From positions 869,395 to 933,394 of the forward strand of contig RPFO01000016.1 of assembly GCA_009746045.1 (NCBI GenBank): 64,000 nucleotides of DNA. The letters are read 5' to 3'. Position 1 is the stretch's first letter, and each line of letters begins with the position of its first letter. Of this stretch, positions 1 through 11,106 are shown one piece after another. The translations under genes were made by a program, and so were the position numbers. Source of the DNA: Mesostigma viride. Its lineage: Eukaryota > Streptophyta > Mesostigmatophyceae > Mesostigmatales > Mesostigmataceae. The notes beneath the pieces were generated by a model. It did not search any database. It was not told where the DNA came from and saw nothing but the letters and a program-made list of their open reading frames with translations.

Positions 1-3000
1 GCGAGTGTCGCCGCCGGGGGTGGGGACGTGAGGGGGCGGCAAGCAAGGGGGGCGGAGGGCGAGGCGGGAGGGGGGGGGTCGGCGGGGAGCCGGGAGGGGC
101 GGGGGAGTCGGCGTGGGGGGGGGGACGGCGCGGCGCTGGAGGGTCTACCGAGGGAGCAAGGGGTGGTCGCGGCGCTCAAGGAGACGTTCGGGTTCATTCG
201 GGGCAGGAATGTGGGGGCTGGGGACGGGGCGGATGGGAAGGAGGGCTCGCACACGAGGATATTTTTCCACTTCAGCGAGGTGGCGGGGTTGACGCCGGAG
301 GAGCCCCTCCGGGTGGGAGACGAGGTGGAGTACATGTGAGTGAAAATGGGTCGGAAAGGGGTCGGAAAGGGGTCGGAAAGGGGTCGAGTATGCGTGAGTC
401 AAATGGGTTGAAGATGGATGGAATACGTGCGAGCCCAATGGAGTGGAAAAAGGGTGGAGTATGCGTGTGTGTAAAAGTTGATTTTGTAGCGCATGCTATA
501 ATGGCATTTCTACGTGGTTAGGATGCTCTCATGTGGCGGTTGCATGTATTGCAGAGGGGCCGCTGAGGGTAGGGAGCAATCTTGAGCACCTTGTTCCCCC
601 GCGCCGGCTTCGGGTGGGTGGAACGGGGGTGAAATGGGGTGGAAATGGGGTGGAGTATTTGTGCGTGTGGTTGTGGATTGTGGTAGGAGTTAAGTAATGC
701 GATACGCATTACTTAACTAAAATTGGGCCGCGTGGGGAAATCAGGTGTTCCGCACACACCGCTCGTTACCGGGGTGGCTCGATTAATAGCTGCAAGTACG
801 CAAAAGTAATGCGTATCGCATTACTTAACTGTAGGTTGCTGTAGATTTGGGGGTTGTGAGGGTGGCTCGTGATGCATATGTGGTATTAATGGTTATGTGC
901 TGGGCGCGGTGCCGAGTACACGCGAGCTGAAAATCGTCTAGCCCAGCTCGTGTTTCTGTGTTATTTATATCTTTTGTGTTATATATATCTGTGTTATATA
1001 TCTATTCTATTGAATCGCCATTTTCTTGTTGCGCGCGTTGCTGGGGAGCAGCGGAAAGTGGATGATGGGGTCGAGCACGCGTGAGACGAAGGTTGTTACT
1101 AGAAGGGTGGATTCTATTTCATCACTAGAAGGGTGGAATCATTTCATTACTAGAAGGGTGGATTCTTTTTTATTACTAGAAGGGTCTAGATGACTAGAAG
1201 AGTCGAAACTGCCACGTGTAGTTTTTATTATTACTATGCTGCCATCTGACCAGTAGATTTTTTCGATGGGTGACGAGGTGGCATTCAGGAGAGTTCCCCT
1301 CCACGGTGTCATGCGTGCAAGTGAGGATTGTATGCGGTGTACACGCGAGTGGTTGCTGGGAACTGCATTGGAGCATTTGCACTGTCATTATGTTATGTTT
1401 CGTACCTACCTTTTGTAACTACCATGCACTTGGTGATAGGAACTCTAGCATTCGTTCTGGCTGTAGTACTGTGGAAATTTAGATGGTATTATCTGTTGCA
1501 TGGCCACCCAACAACAAAGTTTGTTATCGTTGTTTCAAGTCAATGCAATGGCTTCCCTCCACGCCCTCTCGGCTCCTCGCCTCCCTCTAAACTCTTCTTC
1601 TTGTTTCCCCCCTTTCGCATGTTCCCCCTTTCCCCCACATCCCCCACTCCTCGCGGCTTCCCTCCGTATCCATCCCCCCGCGCCCATCCATGCCTGCTCC
1701 CTCCATGACGCTCATTTCCTCTGTTTCAAGAGCAAAAGACGCCGCAGCAAGTCTGTTCTTTCCTTCCCCTTGCCTTGTTCCCAAACCTTCCCGTTTCTAA
1801 GGAAGTACAGTGGCCCCTTCCCCCTTCTTCCCTGCCCCCCTTCCCATCCTGTGCCCCGCCCCCCCCCCCTGCCCCTTCCCCCTTCCTCCGCCCCCTTCCC
1901 TCCCGCCCCCTCTCCCCGCCCCCTTCCCTCCCCGCCCCCTTCCCTCCCACCCCCTCTCCCCGCACCCTTCCCTCCCACCCCCTCTCCCTGCTCCCTTCCC
2001 CCGCCCCCTCACGTTCTCCGCCCTCCCCCAACGCCCTCTTTACCCCCCCCCCCCCCCCGCAGCGTCAAAATGGACCCCAAGTCCTCTCGCCCGCTCGGCG
2101 TGCGGGTCTCGCTCCTGCCCCGCGGCACCATCCCCTGGGCCACCCATGACCACAGCAAGACGGCGCCCAAGCCCTCCGGCATGGCCGGCGGGGCCGGGAC
2201 CAGCAGCGTAGGCGACTCGAACCTCAATTGGTGCGACGCGAAAGCTGCGGCCGCCGTCACACAAAATAGCTCCTCCTCCACCGGGGGGAGAGGCGGCGAT
2301 GGGCAGGGGGAGGAGGCGCGGGAGACCGGGCAGGTGCTCGTGCTCAGGAGCGGGTTTGGGTACATTCGAGCCAGGGAACGGGAAGGGGACCTGTACTTCC
2401 AGTTTGGCGACATTGTGGCGGATGGCGGCGCCGCGGCGCTCCAGCCCGGCACGGAGGTGGAGTTTGGCGTGGTCACGGAGGAGGGCAGTGGGAGGATGAG
2501 CGCTGTCAAGGTCGCGGTGGTTGGCAAGGGGGAGGGGGAGGGGGCGGCGCGTCCCGCGGTGATTCTGCGGGCGGATGAGGTGAGGCATGCAGATGTCTCT
2601 GTGAGTAGTGGAAGTGTGTGGCATAGATAAATAAATAGTAAATAACATCATGAATATATCCTGAACCGCGTGGCATTAATGATCATGTTGACTGAGTAAT
2701 GACTCAAGTAGCTAACTGCGGGCAGTTGAGGTGAGGGACGCAGTTTGTTTGTTCTTGGGTTGTATGTGAGTTACGAGCATATGCGGCCTATAGGTGAATA
2801 ATGCGACCTCATGCCTATTTGTGAATAATGCGACCTCATGCCTATTTGTGAGTAATGCGACCTGAGCATATGCTCCCAGTTTGGGTATCTTCCCCCGCCA
2901 TCCGCCCCGCCCCCCTCTTTTCCTTCTGCCCTCGGACATGTGTTCCCGTTTGGTGGGGATGCGATGCGAAGGTATAGCATGAGTAATGAGATCCTCATCC

Positions 3001-6000
3001 TCGCGTGCCCCTGGTGGTTGATCAGGTGACTGACATCCTCATTTCGATGAATGAACTTCTCTTTGGCGCTGGGTGGTTGTATTGTGGAAATGTATGGGTA
3101 CTGGGTGCCGGGTGCCTGGTGTCGTATTAACGTATCGTAACCATTGTATCAATGTGCAGAAACTGTCGTATCAATGTATACGAACGCAGAAACTGTTGTA
3201 TCAATGTGTACTAACGCAGTAACTGTTTGTATCAATGTATACGAACGCAGGAACTGTTGTATCAATGTATACGAACGCAGTAACTGTTTGTATCAATGTA
3301 TACGAACGCAGGAACTGTTGTATCAATGTATACGAACGCAGTAACTGTTTGTATCAATGTGTACTAACGCAGTAACTGTTTGTATCAATGTATACGAACG
3401 CAGTAACTGTTTGTATCAATGTATACGAACGCAGGAACTGTTGTATCAATGTATACGAACGCAGAAACTGTTGTATCAATGTGTACTAACGCAGTAACTG
3501 TTTGTATCAATGTATACGAACGCAGGAACTGTTGTATCAATGTATACGAACGCAGGAACTGTTTGTATCAATGTATACGAACGCAGGAACTGTTGTATCA
3601 ATATATACGAACGCAGGAACTGTTGTATCAATATATACGAACGCAGAAACTGTTGTATGGAATCAACAAGCAGCGCAGGCCAGAAGTCGGGAGAATTTGG
3701 ACCTTCTTAGCTCGAGTCTGCCGTCATCTCATCGCATATTTATGCCCTCAATCATAAAACTTGATCGCTTCTTGCGCGCCACCTGCCTCGGCCGCGACAG
3801 GTCCTGGACGCGAACACACACACGGGCGTATGCGTGGAACAGCTCAAGGGTCTCGGTGGCCCCGGTCGGGGCACCGGCAAGCCTGGGGCGGTGGGCAAGC
3901 TGCGGTGGGAGCCCTCTTCTTCCCAGGAAGCCGCCTCCAAGGACAAGGAACCTTCGTCCCAGAGTGCGCCGTCGTCAAAGGAGAAAGGGGCTGAGGGCAG
4001 CGGCACGCCAAAGTCATCGTCAATGACAGCGGCTACGACAGCGTCGACAGCGACGCCGCCAAATGGAGGGAAGGCAAAGGGAGGTGGCAGTGCAGTCGAG
4101 GGAGGGGATGCCAAGGGCGCAGGGGTGGGTGGCGTCGTCCTGACGTATGGCGCGGCGGATTTGGAGGACCGGTGGATGAACCCCCGCGTGGGCGAGCGCG
4201 TGGCGTTCCAAGTGATTACTAACGCCCGCACGGGTGCACGCCGCGCGACGTACGTCCGCATGGCCAAGCTGCCCGGCCGCGTGGCCTTTGTGAAGGACAC
4301 CTACGGGTTCATTGAGTATGATGCCCCGGTGGGCACGCCACCGACGAGCACAAGCGCAGGGACCGCCTCCTCGGGCGGGTTACGGGATAAATCCTGCGGG
4401 GAATGGGCGCCGCTGCCGGCCACGGTGGCCGTGGAGGGTGGGGATGGAGACGGGGGAAAGGATGGCGACGGGAATGGAGGGGAGGGGGACAAGGTGCTAG
4501 ATCCTAAAGAGGCCAAACAGAGCTGGGACGTTGGGGGGAAGGAGGGCGCCGCGCCCGAGCGGCAGTCGCGCATTTTCTTCCACGTCAGCGAGGTGAGGAT
4601 GAATCGGTATGACCTATAAACAGACTAAGGTATGACCTATTAATATACTAATCTAATTACCTATGAACAGGCTAAGGCATGACCTATTAACAGAGTAAGG
4701 TATTACCTATTAATATACTAACGTATGACCTAGAAGCAGACTATGGCATGACCTATTTATAGACCAAGGTATGACCTAGTAACAGACTAAGGTATGACCT
4801 AGTAACAGACTACCGTAGTGGTCAAGATCACTTTGCGACGAACTACTTTGCGGATCAAACTGCTTTTCATGAACTTTTTTTTGGGTCGCAAAGTTCAAAT
4901 GTTACCGCGTCGCGCCTGCGCTGTGCCGCACCGGGCCACTCAGGGCCATGCCCGGCCCTATATTATAACTAATCAGTGCTTGATGAATCAAAACACTTAG
5001 GTAGGCGGGTACCTATTCATGCATTAAGCTGGGTACCACCGTACCAGCCACTCAACCATAAACAAGTCGATGGGCTCGCAAACCAAAAACTTTGCCTTCA
5101 TTTTGGGTGGCAAACTATAAATTTCACCTTGTTTTTGGGTCGCAAAGCAGTTCGTCGCAAAGTGATCTTGACCACTACGGTAATGCCTGTCCCATGAACA
5201 CACTCAGGTACGACCTAGTAAGCAGGGTTGGGCGTAAAAGGGTTAACGTTACGTGAACAGGTATAATTACGTTGACATAATTACGTGTGTTTTACGTTGC
5301 GCTTTAGGTGGCGAAAATGGGCACGTAATGCCTTTACGTGCGTCGCCCTTTACGTTGCCTTTCTACGTCATTTTACGCGTAAAAAACGTAACGTAAAGTG
5401 GACGTAATGTAAACCCGTGTGGGAATGTCGGCAGATAGTTGCAAGGTGAAGGGGCTCGGGTGAGCTCTTGTAGGCCTAATGGAGCGGCGCCAGGTGGTGC
5501 ACCGACAGCAGTGTCTAGTTTTTGGCTCTTTGCCATGGAAATTTTACGTTTTTACTTTACGTTACGTCTTAGCGTTACGCCTGTAAACCTTTACGTGGAT
5601 TTTCCGTTTTACGTCACCCTTTTTTCCATTTTACGTGCTTACGTTACGTCAACTCCCTGACCCCCTTCTCGCCCAACCCTGCTATTAACAGACTAAGGTA
5701 TGGCCTATTAACAGAGTAAGGTATTACCAATAAGCAGGCTAAGGTATGACCTATTAACAGGCTAAGGTATGACCTATTAACAGGCTAAGGTATGACCTAT
5801 TAACAGACTAAGGTATGACCTATTAACAGGCTAAGGTATGGCCTATTAACAGGCTAAGGTATGACCTATTAACAGGCTAAGGTATGACCTATTAACAGGC
5901 TAAGGTATGACCTATTAATAGGCTAACCTATGATTGATAAGCAGAAATGTGCTGGTGAGGAAGTGTGTCAAGGACGCAAGCTGGTAGTATCTGGGCCCTA

Positions 6001-7724
6001 GCATCGTATATGCTGGTGCACATTTTTAATGTACACGCCTGCTAGTGAGGGATTATATCTGGAATCGTGCCAAGAAGTCAAACCCTGCCTGTTTGGTGTG
6101 TCACGCGAATGGTGTGAGGGATGGGTGGGTTGAAATAAGAGTTGAAATACGAGTTTGGGGTATCCCAGTTTGGTAGAGGGCAGAGGGGTAGCAGTGAAGG
6201 TGTAGGGTTATGGTATTGGCCAGATCATATGCATGCTTGGTAATGTCCAGATGCATGCCCGGCTCCTCTGGGCACCCTACTTAGCTTCATCTCTAGACAC
6301 ATCTCTAGACACATCACGTGGCCCCCCCACGGGACTGCGCCCAGCTCAGCCTGGCCGGCATCTCCTTACGTGGGCCGGGCCCCGCGATGCTCGACGCCGC
6401 AAGGCCCGCACCTTCAAAGAACAGCTAATGGAGGACATGGGGGGCCTAGGCCTCTCCGTGATTTGGAACAAGATGATGGACAAGGCCAAGTGGTCATAGA
6501 GGACAAGTCATAGAGGACAGGTCATAGAGGACAACGAACCCCCTCCCGTGGGGAAGCGCCCGCGTTTGCAAACACGCGGGAAGCACGCTAGACAGGACCC
6601 CTAGGGTAGAGAGCCTAGAATAGAGTTGGCTTGATGTTGTAGATAGATTAGACCGGTAGGACTGTTTGCGCCTATCCATCCATCCATCGGGGTTAATGCT
6701 CCGTGACTCCCCAACGGGAGCACGAGTCTAATTAATTAATTAATTAGCTTCATCTGTCGCACTTCCATCCGTCGCACTTGGCTTCATCGGCTGCACTTCG
6801 CTTCATCTGTCGCACTTGGCTTCATCGGCTGCACTTCGCTTCATCCGTCGCACTTGGCTTCATCGGCTGCACTTCGCTTCATCTGTCAATGTGGCAATGG
6901 AATACGCTCTGATGTTATATGGTTTCCCTTATTTGTTTTAGTTTTTTGTAGTTTCCTTTATTAGTTCTAGTTTAGCGTAGTTCCTGTGTCACCTTCTTCC
7001 CCCTTCTTTTAGCGTAGTTCCTGTGGGGCACCCCGTCAACTGGTAAATTGAGGTAACCGATCCGTCTTGGTGGCTTGTCTTTTTTTTACTCCTGACCGGG
7101 TGGCCAACGGCGTGTACCTCAACAGGGGCGACAGCTTTTACTATAAACATCTTCTTTACATGTGATTCCTCCTCTCCTCGCCATTGCCTCTCCCCCAGAG
7201 TCTTGGTTCTTATCAACCACTCCATCGCTGGTCTGTTATCTCACTATCGCCAAGTGCTATTTCCCTCCCACACTCGCCAGGTTGCGGACGGTGTGTCCCT
7301 CAACAAGGGCGACGAGGTCGAATTCGTCTCTGTCTTCAACAGCCGCACGGGGGAGCGCAACGCCAAGAAGGTCGTCCGCACAAAAGAAGCCCCCCCCTCT
7401 TCCACTGGGTCCAAGTACACCAACTCCAACAAGTCGGGCACCGCGGGTGCCAGCAACGAGGCGACCGATGGGGAGGGCTCGGAGGGGCGGGTGGCCCCCC
7501 CTCGTGCCCCGATCAAATTTGAGGGCGGGGCCACATTCAAGACGGCAAAGGGACCGGATGGGACGAATGGATTTGCTGCGGGGAGGGGGCGGCCGTTGAC
7601 GCCGGGGTCGGGGGCTCCCCCCGGGCTGGTCCCGGGCAAGGGCACAGCAGGGGCTGGGGATGAGGCGGGCGGTGCCACGGGTGCGGACGTGGGAGTGTTT
7701 GCGGATGCCCCAGGGGCGGGCTGA
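1..7724 (+). CDS. Multi-cold-shock-domain RNA-binding protein, UNR/CSDE1-like, 5' partial, 4 exons
   Basis: Exons: 1-335, 2063-2600 (or to 2579), 3801-4592 and 7281-7724 (TGA). All joins keep frame: 335/2063 splits an Ile codon, the others are phase 0, with GTGAG donors and CAG acceptors. No start is visible; the frame is open to base 1. Exon 1 has a Gly/Arg-rich stretch, then a cold-shock domain from base 160 (TFGFIRG, RIFFHFSEV, GDEVEY) completed by exon 2. Exon 2 adds a second, degenerate domain (SGFGYIRA, LYFQFGDI, GTEVEFGVV). Exon 3 carries a half-domain (GERVAFQVITNARTG), then a canonical one (DTYGFIEYD ... RIFFHVSE) finished by exon 4 (VSLNKGDEVEFVSVFNSRTG). About 75 low-complexity residues split the two RNA-binding strands of that last domain. 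Alternating canonical and degenerate domains are known for UNR, a cytoplasmic regulator of mRNA translation and stability; that role is inferred here. The exon 2 donor (2580 or 2601) is undecided. Confidence 0.82.
688..830. mobile_element. 143-bp MITE in intron 1 of the cold-shock gene
   Basis: Terminal inverted repeats of about 27 bp beginning AGTTAAGTAATGCG flank about 90 bp of unrelated sequence. Each terminal repeat is itself almost a palindrome. The element is bracketed by the direct repeat GTAGG (683-687 and 831-835), a likely 5-bp target duplication. No coding capacity. Confidence 0.7.
1095..1204. repeat. Short tandem repeat, unit about 26 bp
   Basis: Four to five imperfect copies built on ACTAGAAGGGTGGATTC with T-rich spacers, in intron 1 of the cold-shock gene. 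Confidence 0.7.
1806..2062 (+). repeat. C-rich pyrimidine tract ending at a splice acceptor
   Basis: About 250 bases of CCCCTTCCCTCCC-type repeats and a run of C precede the acceptor CGCAG at 2058-2062. This is the polypyrimidine tract of intron 1, strongly expanded. The opposite strand is G-rich and could form quadruplexes. The long ORFs over this region are low-complexity artefacts. Confidence 0.7.
2792..2864. repeat. 27-bp tandem repeat, about 3 copies
   Basis: Unit starts GTGAATAATGCGACC; the last copy is diverged. Located in intron 2 of the cold-shock gene. Confidence 0.75.
3135..3660. repeat. 30/31-bp minisatellite in intron 2 of the cold-shock gene
   Basis: About 17 head-to-tail units containing GTATCAATGTATACGAACG and ending in GTTG or GTTTG, which sets the 30 or 31 bp length. 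Units differ mainly at the base before AACTG (G, T or A) and at TATACGAAC/TGTACTAAC. There are no unique spacers, so it is not a CRISPR array. Confidence 0.9.
3666..3735 (+). mobile_element. Short retroposon fragment (GAGACAACC family)
   Basis: Diverged copy of the repeat seen whole near 52499: CAGCGCAGGCCAGAA followed by TCGGGAGAAT and TAGCTCGAG. It abuts the minisatellite and ends shortly before the exon 3 acceptor. Confidence 0.6.
4600..4812. repeat. 23-bp minisatellite, left part
   Basis: Units of the AAGGTATGACCTATTAACAG type fill the start of intron 3 of the cold-shock gene. The array resumes at 5682 after two transposon insertions; it looks like one array split by them. Confidence 0.85.
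4813..5180. mobile_element. TA-flanked MITE, copy 1 (368 bp)
   Basis: Inverted termini begin CCGTAGTGGTCAAGATCACT and are flanked by TA (4811-4812, 5181-5182). Internal sequence repeats the motif TTTGGGTCGCAAA. Related copies lie at 7996 and 42761. TA target duplication fits a Tc1/mariner-like mobiliser, but no transposase is present to confirm the superfamily. Confidence 0.88.
5223..5681. mobile_element. hAT-like MITE (459 bp) inside the 23-bp minisatellite
   Basis: Ends are CAGGGTTGGGCG and its reverse complement. The interior is made of ACGTTACG and TTTACGT motifs. The flanking 8-mers CTAGTAAG and CTATTAAC are similar but not identical, which is expected inside a tandem array. CA(G)GG-type ends and an 8-bp site fit the hAT superfamily (inference). 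Confidence 0.65.
5682..5935. repeat. 23-bp minisatellite, right part
   Basis: Continuation of the array seen at 4600-4812, about 11 units of the CTAAGGTATGACCTATTAAC type, the last diverged. Confidence 0.85.
6330..6745 (+). mobile_element. LINE family B, 3' end (RT C-terminus plus 3' UTR)
   Basis: Encodes the end of a non-LTR retrotransposon ORF2 (GRHLLTWAGP, RKARTFKEQL, DMGGLGLSVIW), then a 3' UTR with the conserved block CTCCGTGACTCCCCAACGGG and a TTAA-repeat tail. GTCATAGAGGACA is triplicated near 6495-6530, breaking the frame. A second copy lies at 51690-52115. Sits in intron 3 of the cold-shock gene; 5' truncated. Confidence 0.75.
6746..6888. repeat. 19-bp tandem repeat
   Basis: Alternating units CTTCATCGGCTGCACTTCG and CTTCATCTGTCGCACTTGG form a 38-bp double unit, directly after the LINE tail. 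Confidence 0.75.
7100..7135 (+). pseudogene. Vestigial duplicate of the start of cold-shock exon 4
   Basis: Translates as VANGVYLNRGDS, matching VADGVSLNKGDE at the start of the real exon at 7281. The copy lies about 180 bp upstream in the intron, lacks an AG acceptor just before it, and loses similarity after the GD. Confidence 0.6.
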
Positions 7725-7826
7725 GCGTGTGGCTTGGGTGTTCGATCATGAGGCGGTTTTCAGAGGGGGGGGGGAACTGCTCGCGTTTTCAGAACCTTGG
7801 TCAGGTCGTCGCTTGCCCATGTCAAG

Positions 7827-7993
7827 GAGACAGCCAGCGCAGGCCAGAAATCGGGAGAATCCGGACCTTGGTACCTCGAGCCTGCCGTTATCTTGTCCGC
7901 GTTTTCGAGTCGTTCAGGATGATGAATATGAATGGAGATGGAAATGTGTAGCCTTGTGCATTGAAATTATGGCTGGCTTACGTGTAGAGCGAC
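7827..7993 (+). mobile_element. Short retroposon (GAGACAACC family), long copy split by a MITE
   Basis: Starts AAGGAGACAGCCAGCGCAGG and runs through CTCGAGCCTGCCGTTATCTT to a segment matching 52499-52690. At the TA of GCGACTAGATGACC the MITE at 7996-8459 is inserted; the repeat resumes to about 8484. Confidence 0.8.
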
Positions 7994-7995
7994 TA

Positions 7996-8459
7996 CCGTA
8001 GTGGTCAAAATCACTTTGCGACAAACCTCTTTGCGAATCGACCTCGCAAACTACTTTTCATGGGCTTCATTTTGGGTCGCAAAGTTCAAAACTTACCGCG
8101 TCGCGCCTGCGCCGTGCCGCACGCAGACAGGTAGAACGAACGCGTGGCGCCAAAACTTTCGCGCCTTTTGTCACTTGTCATGCGAAAGCCAAAGGTTTAG
8201 GCTTGTGCAGCCATGCCTAAACCTTGTTGTCTTGGCACGATGGCAGAAGAGCGGGGAGGCCGGCAGGCCAGCAGGCAGTCAAGCCTGCTGGCCTATAAAT
8301 TTACAACATCGAGTACCTGCCAGTTGCCACTGACCATAAACAAGTCGATGGGCTCGCAAACCTAAAACTTTGCCTTCATTTTGGGTCGCAAACTATAAAT
8401 TTCACCCTGTTTTGGGGTCGCAAAGTAGGTTTGTCGCAAAGTGATTTTGACCACTACGG
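7996..8459. mobile_element. TA-flanked MITE, copy 2 (464 bp)
   Basis: The 33-bp terminal repeats begin CCGTAGTGGTCAAAATCACT. TA dinucleotides flank it (7994-7995, 8460-8461). The empty version of this site exists at 52664-52685 (GCGAC-TA-GATGACC), directly showing TA duplication. Compared with copy 3 it has an extra TTTAGGC...GCCTAAACC segment. Confidence 0.92.
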
Positions 8460-8484
8460 TAGATGACCTAGACGGTGGGGCCTG

Positions 8485-9270
8485 CAATGTAGCAACTGCC
8501 TGCCTGGGCATTGCCTGGGCCACCGGTGGCCGCGTTGTCAAGGACGCGGCAGACTCTCTCTCCCTCTCTCTCCTTTTGGGGAGGTCAGTGTCAAGTTGTG
8601 GCCCATGTGCGAAGGCAGTTTGGTCGATTGAGCCTTGACGTGGGGAACCTGACTCGCCTGGGTAAGCCCAGGACAGGAGGGGTGGCCGTTGCGAAGAACT
8701 AGGACAGGCGGCGGTAGTGGGGAGTACAATCATTCATCGTCATAGTGAGACAAAGCGTGCGCAGGGCTGGATGAGATACTAATTTAAGTGAGACAGCTAT
8801 GTGGGATAGGTATGGTAGGAGTCCTCGTGACATCAAGTCCATGAGCTTGTAATCCCATCGATGATGATGTGATGAGATTCAGCATCTAGGGCTAAGGCCA
8901 TCAGTGGCTGGGCCTGCTGAGAAAGCCCCGTGAGGTGCTGCAGCGCTGGTCCAGTGGTTAGCCCTAGGGTCCCTACTGGCGGCGTGCATGCTTCTATCTT
9001 TCATAGAGGATGCTTACTGGCTATGTCCTAGAAGCCCAAGGGCGTACAGTTTCCAGGGTAGCGTGTAATCTGCCGTGCACATGCATGCGAAAGGCAACAT
9101 GCTAGTGAACACAAAGTTGTTGAACCATGCCAGTTGTCAGTCAATTTTAGTATTAAACTTTTCCTTATAGCATTTTTTTGTTGAAAATATCACTGCCTTT
9201 TCCTGTGCACGTTAGCCTATTAGTACAATCTGCCCCTATTAGTACAACCTGTTAGACATTCCCGCACCGG
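8485..9270. other. No gene recognised
   Basis: Mixed-composition intergenic sequence with only short ORFs. No domain, clear repeat or element end seen. Confidence 0.5.
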
Positions 9271-9376
9271 TGTAAAAAAATTAATTTAAACTTTGACATG
9301 ACTCCGTGGGTAGATCATTCATTAATTTCAAACATAACTCCGATGGGAGTATATGTAGCACATATCCCTGAGCCTC

Positions 9377-10500
9377 CACCGACTCCATCACCGCCCAGCT
9401 CCGCGACATCGACCAGCGCCTCAAGGACAATGCCATCGCCATCGAGGTCCTGCAAAACACCGCAGGCCTCACCGCCCAGGCGCGGTGAAGGACATTACCG
9501 CCAAGCCAGCCCCAGCTAGCCTGGCTGGCGATGCTCCTCCCATCCCGACCTCCGCCATCGCCGCCTCCGCCATCGCCGCCCAGCTTAAGCAGCAGACGCT
9601 GGACCTCCGCGAGGAGGCCGAGCTCGCCAAGCGCAGCCTTAACGTCATAGTCAAGCACTTCGACCCGAGCTGCAAGACGAGACCTCCGAGACCCTTGCCC
9701 TGTCCTCAGCATGTTCAAGGCCCTTGTCCTCAGCATCCTCCTTTATATGGCTGCGAGGCGTGGACCCTGGACCAGGCGCTGAGCCCGGCAGCAGCTTGAC
9801 GGCACCGTCACTCGAATGTTCCGTCATATCCTCGGTGTCCGCTACCAAGAACGCCCCACCCGGGCCGAGCTCTACTGCGAGCTCCCTCTTGTCACCCATA
9901 CCATCCGACACCGCCGCCTCCTCTTTGCCGGCCATCTTGCCCGCACAGACCAGGTGGATACCGATGTGGGCCCTGCCGGGGGGCTTAAGACGGGCCAACC
10001 AGGTAGACACCTCCTATGGCAGGGTCCCCTTGTCCCATCGCAACCCACTGGCAAACTTGCGCGCGCCGGGCACCGGCGCGGCGCGACCCGGACCTATGTG
10101 ACACAACTGCTTGAAGATGCAGGGCTTCTGGGACTATCCGTACTCCGCCCCCGCATGATTGACAAGGAGATATGGGCTGCCATCTGCGATAAGCACCTTC
10201 CCGAGGGGTATGCTCCTGTTTTCTCCCCACGGGCCCCGCGGCCCGTTGCTAGCCAGGGTAGAAGTCCGCAGGTGGAGGTTATTGGTCCTGAGGATAGCCG
10301 CTACACTACCGCCTCGTCTGCCATTACAGTAGAGGACAGCTCGGATGAGGATTACATCCCCATCTAGTGCTTAACGGTTGGGGGATGATGCAGACGATAT
10401 TTGTTTAAACTTTTGTGTAATTATTTTTCTAATGAGATTAGCATAGTACTCCGTGGCATGCCTTTGCGCATGACACGCATGCAAGTACTTACTTTCTTAC
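9377..10500 (+). mobile_element. LINE family A, internally deleted copy (ORF1 fused to ORF2 C-terminus)
   Basis: 9377-9680 encodes, with a frame change, an ORF1-like coiled-coil segment (LRDIDQRLKDNAIAIEVLQ, LREEAELAKRSLNVIV). From about 9740 it becomes the C-terminal end of an ORF2 reverse transcriptase (YGCEAWTLD, DGTVTRMFRHILGVRYQE, RHRRLLFAGHLARTDQV), open from 9816 to 10367. The 3' UTR carries TTTGTTTAAACTTTTGTG and ends in an ACTT-rich tail near 10485. Endonuclease and RT core are missing. Confidence 0.78.
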
Positions 10501-10561
10501 TTCTTTAGCCATGTACATGTGTGCCTAGATGATGAATGTGCCACACTCCAGATGAGCACTG

Positions 10562-10800
10562 CCTGGTAAGTACTTAGTAAGTAAGTACTTGCGCCCCTAG
10601 GGCAGCGTGATGCTGTTTAGATAGATGTTGTAGTTAGTGATGCTGTCAGATAGATGTTGTAGGGCGATGATGTAGATAGACTAGACCGGTAGGACTGTTT
10701 GCACCCACCCATCCATCCATCGGGGTTAATGCTCCGTGACTCGCCAACGGGAGCACGAGTCTAATTAATTAATTAATTAATTAATTAAGTACTTGCGTGT
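10562..10800 (+). mobile_element. LINE family B 3' UTR with TTAA tail
   Basis: Block GGGGTTAATGCTCCGTGACT, then CGGGAGCACGAGTC and a (TTAA)n run. It starts next to an AAGT-repeat stretch typical of the family A tail, so two 3' ends are joined here. Confidence 0.7.
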
Positions 10801-11065
10801 CATGCGCAAAGGCATGCCACGGAGTACTATGGTCTGCGGTAACCTGCCACATACCGTACTCGTCTGGTGTGCAGGAGCTGTTTAGCACGATATTGATTAA
10901 TTAAGTCATTAGTTACACACTGGTTGTTTAGCATGATGCTACGTCTAAGTAAGTAAGCAAGTACGTGCATGTCATGCGCGTGGGCATGCCACGGAGTACT
11001 AAGCTAATCTCATTAGAAAATAATAATTACAATAAAGTTACAAATATCGTCTGCATCACGCCCCA
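10785..11065 (-). mobile_element. Two LINE family A 3'-end fragments
   Basis: 10795-10835 and 10950-11062 match the reverse complement of the 10385-10495 tail block (GTCATGCGCAAAGGCATGCC, AGTACTATG). The second copy extends to GTCTGCATCACGCCCCAAC. Both carry AAGT repeats on their outer side. Confidence 0.75.
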
Positions 11066-11106
11066 ACCATACAGTGCTACATCTAGCTATATGCATGGGT
11101 ATCAAT

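Noticed and set aside
3135-3660. CRISPR-like array
   Set aside because: Units are contiguous with no unique spacers, inside a eukaryotic intron.
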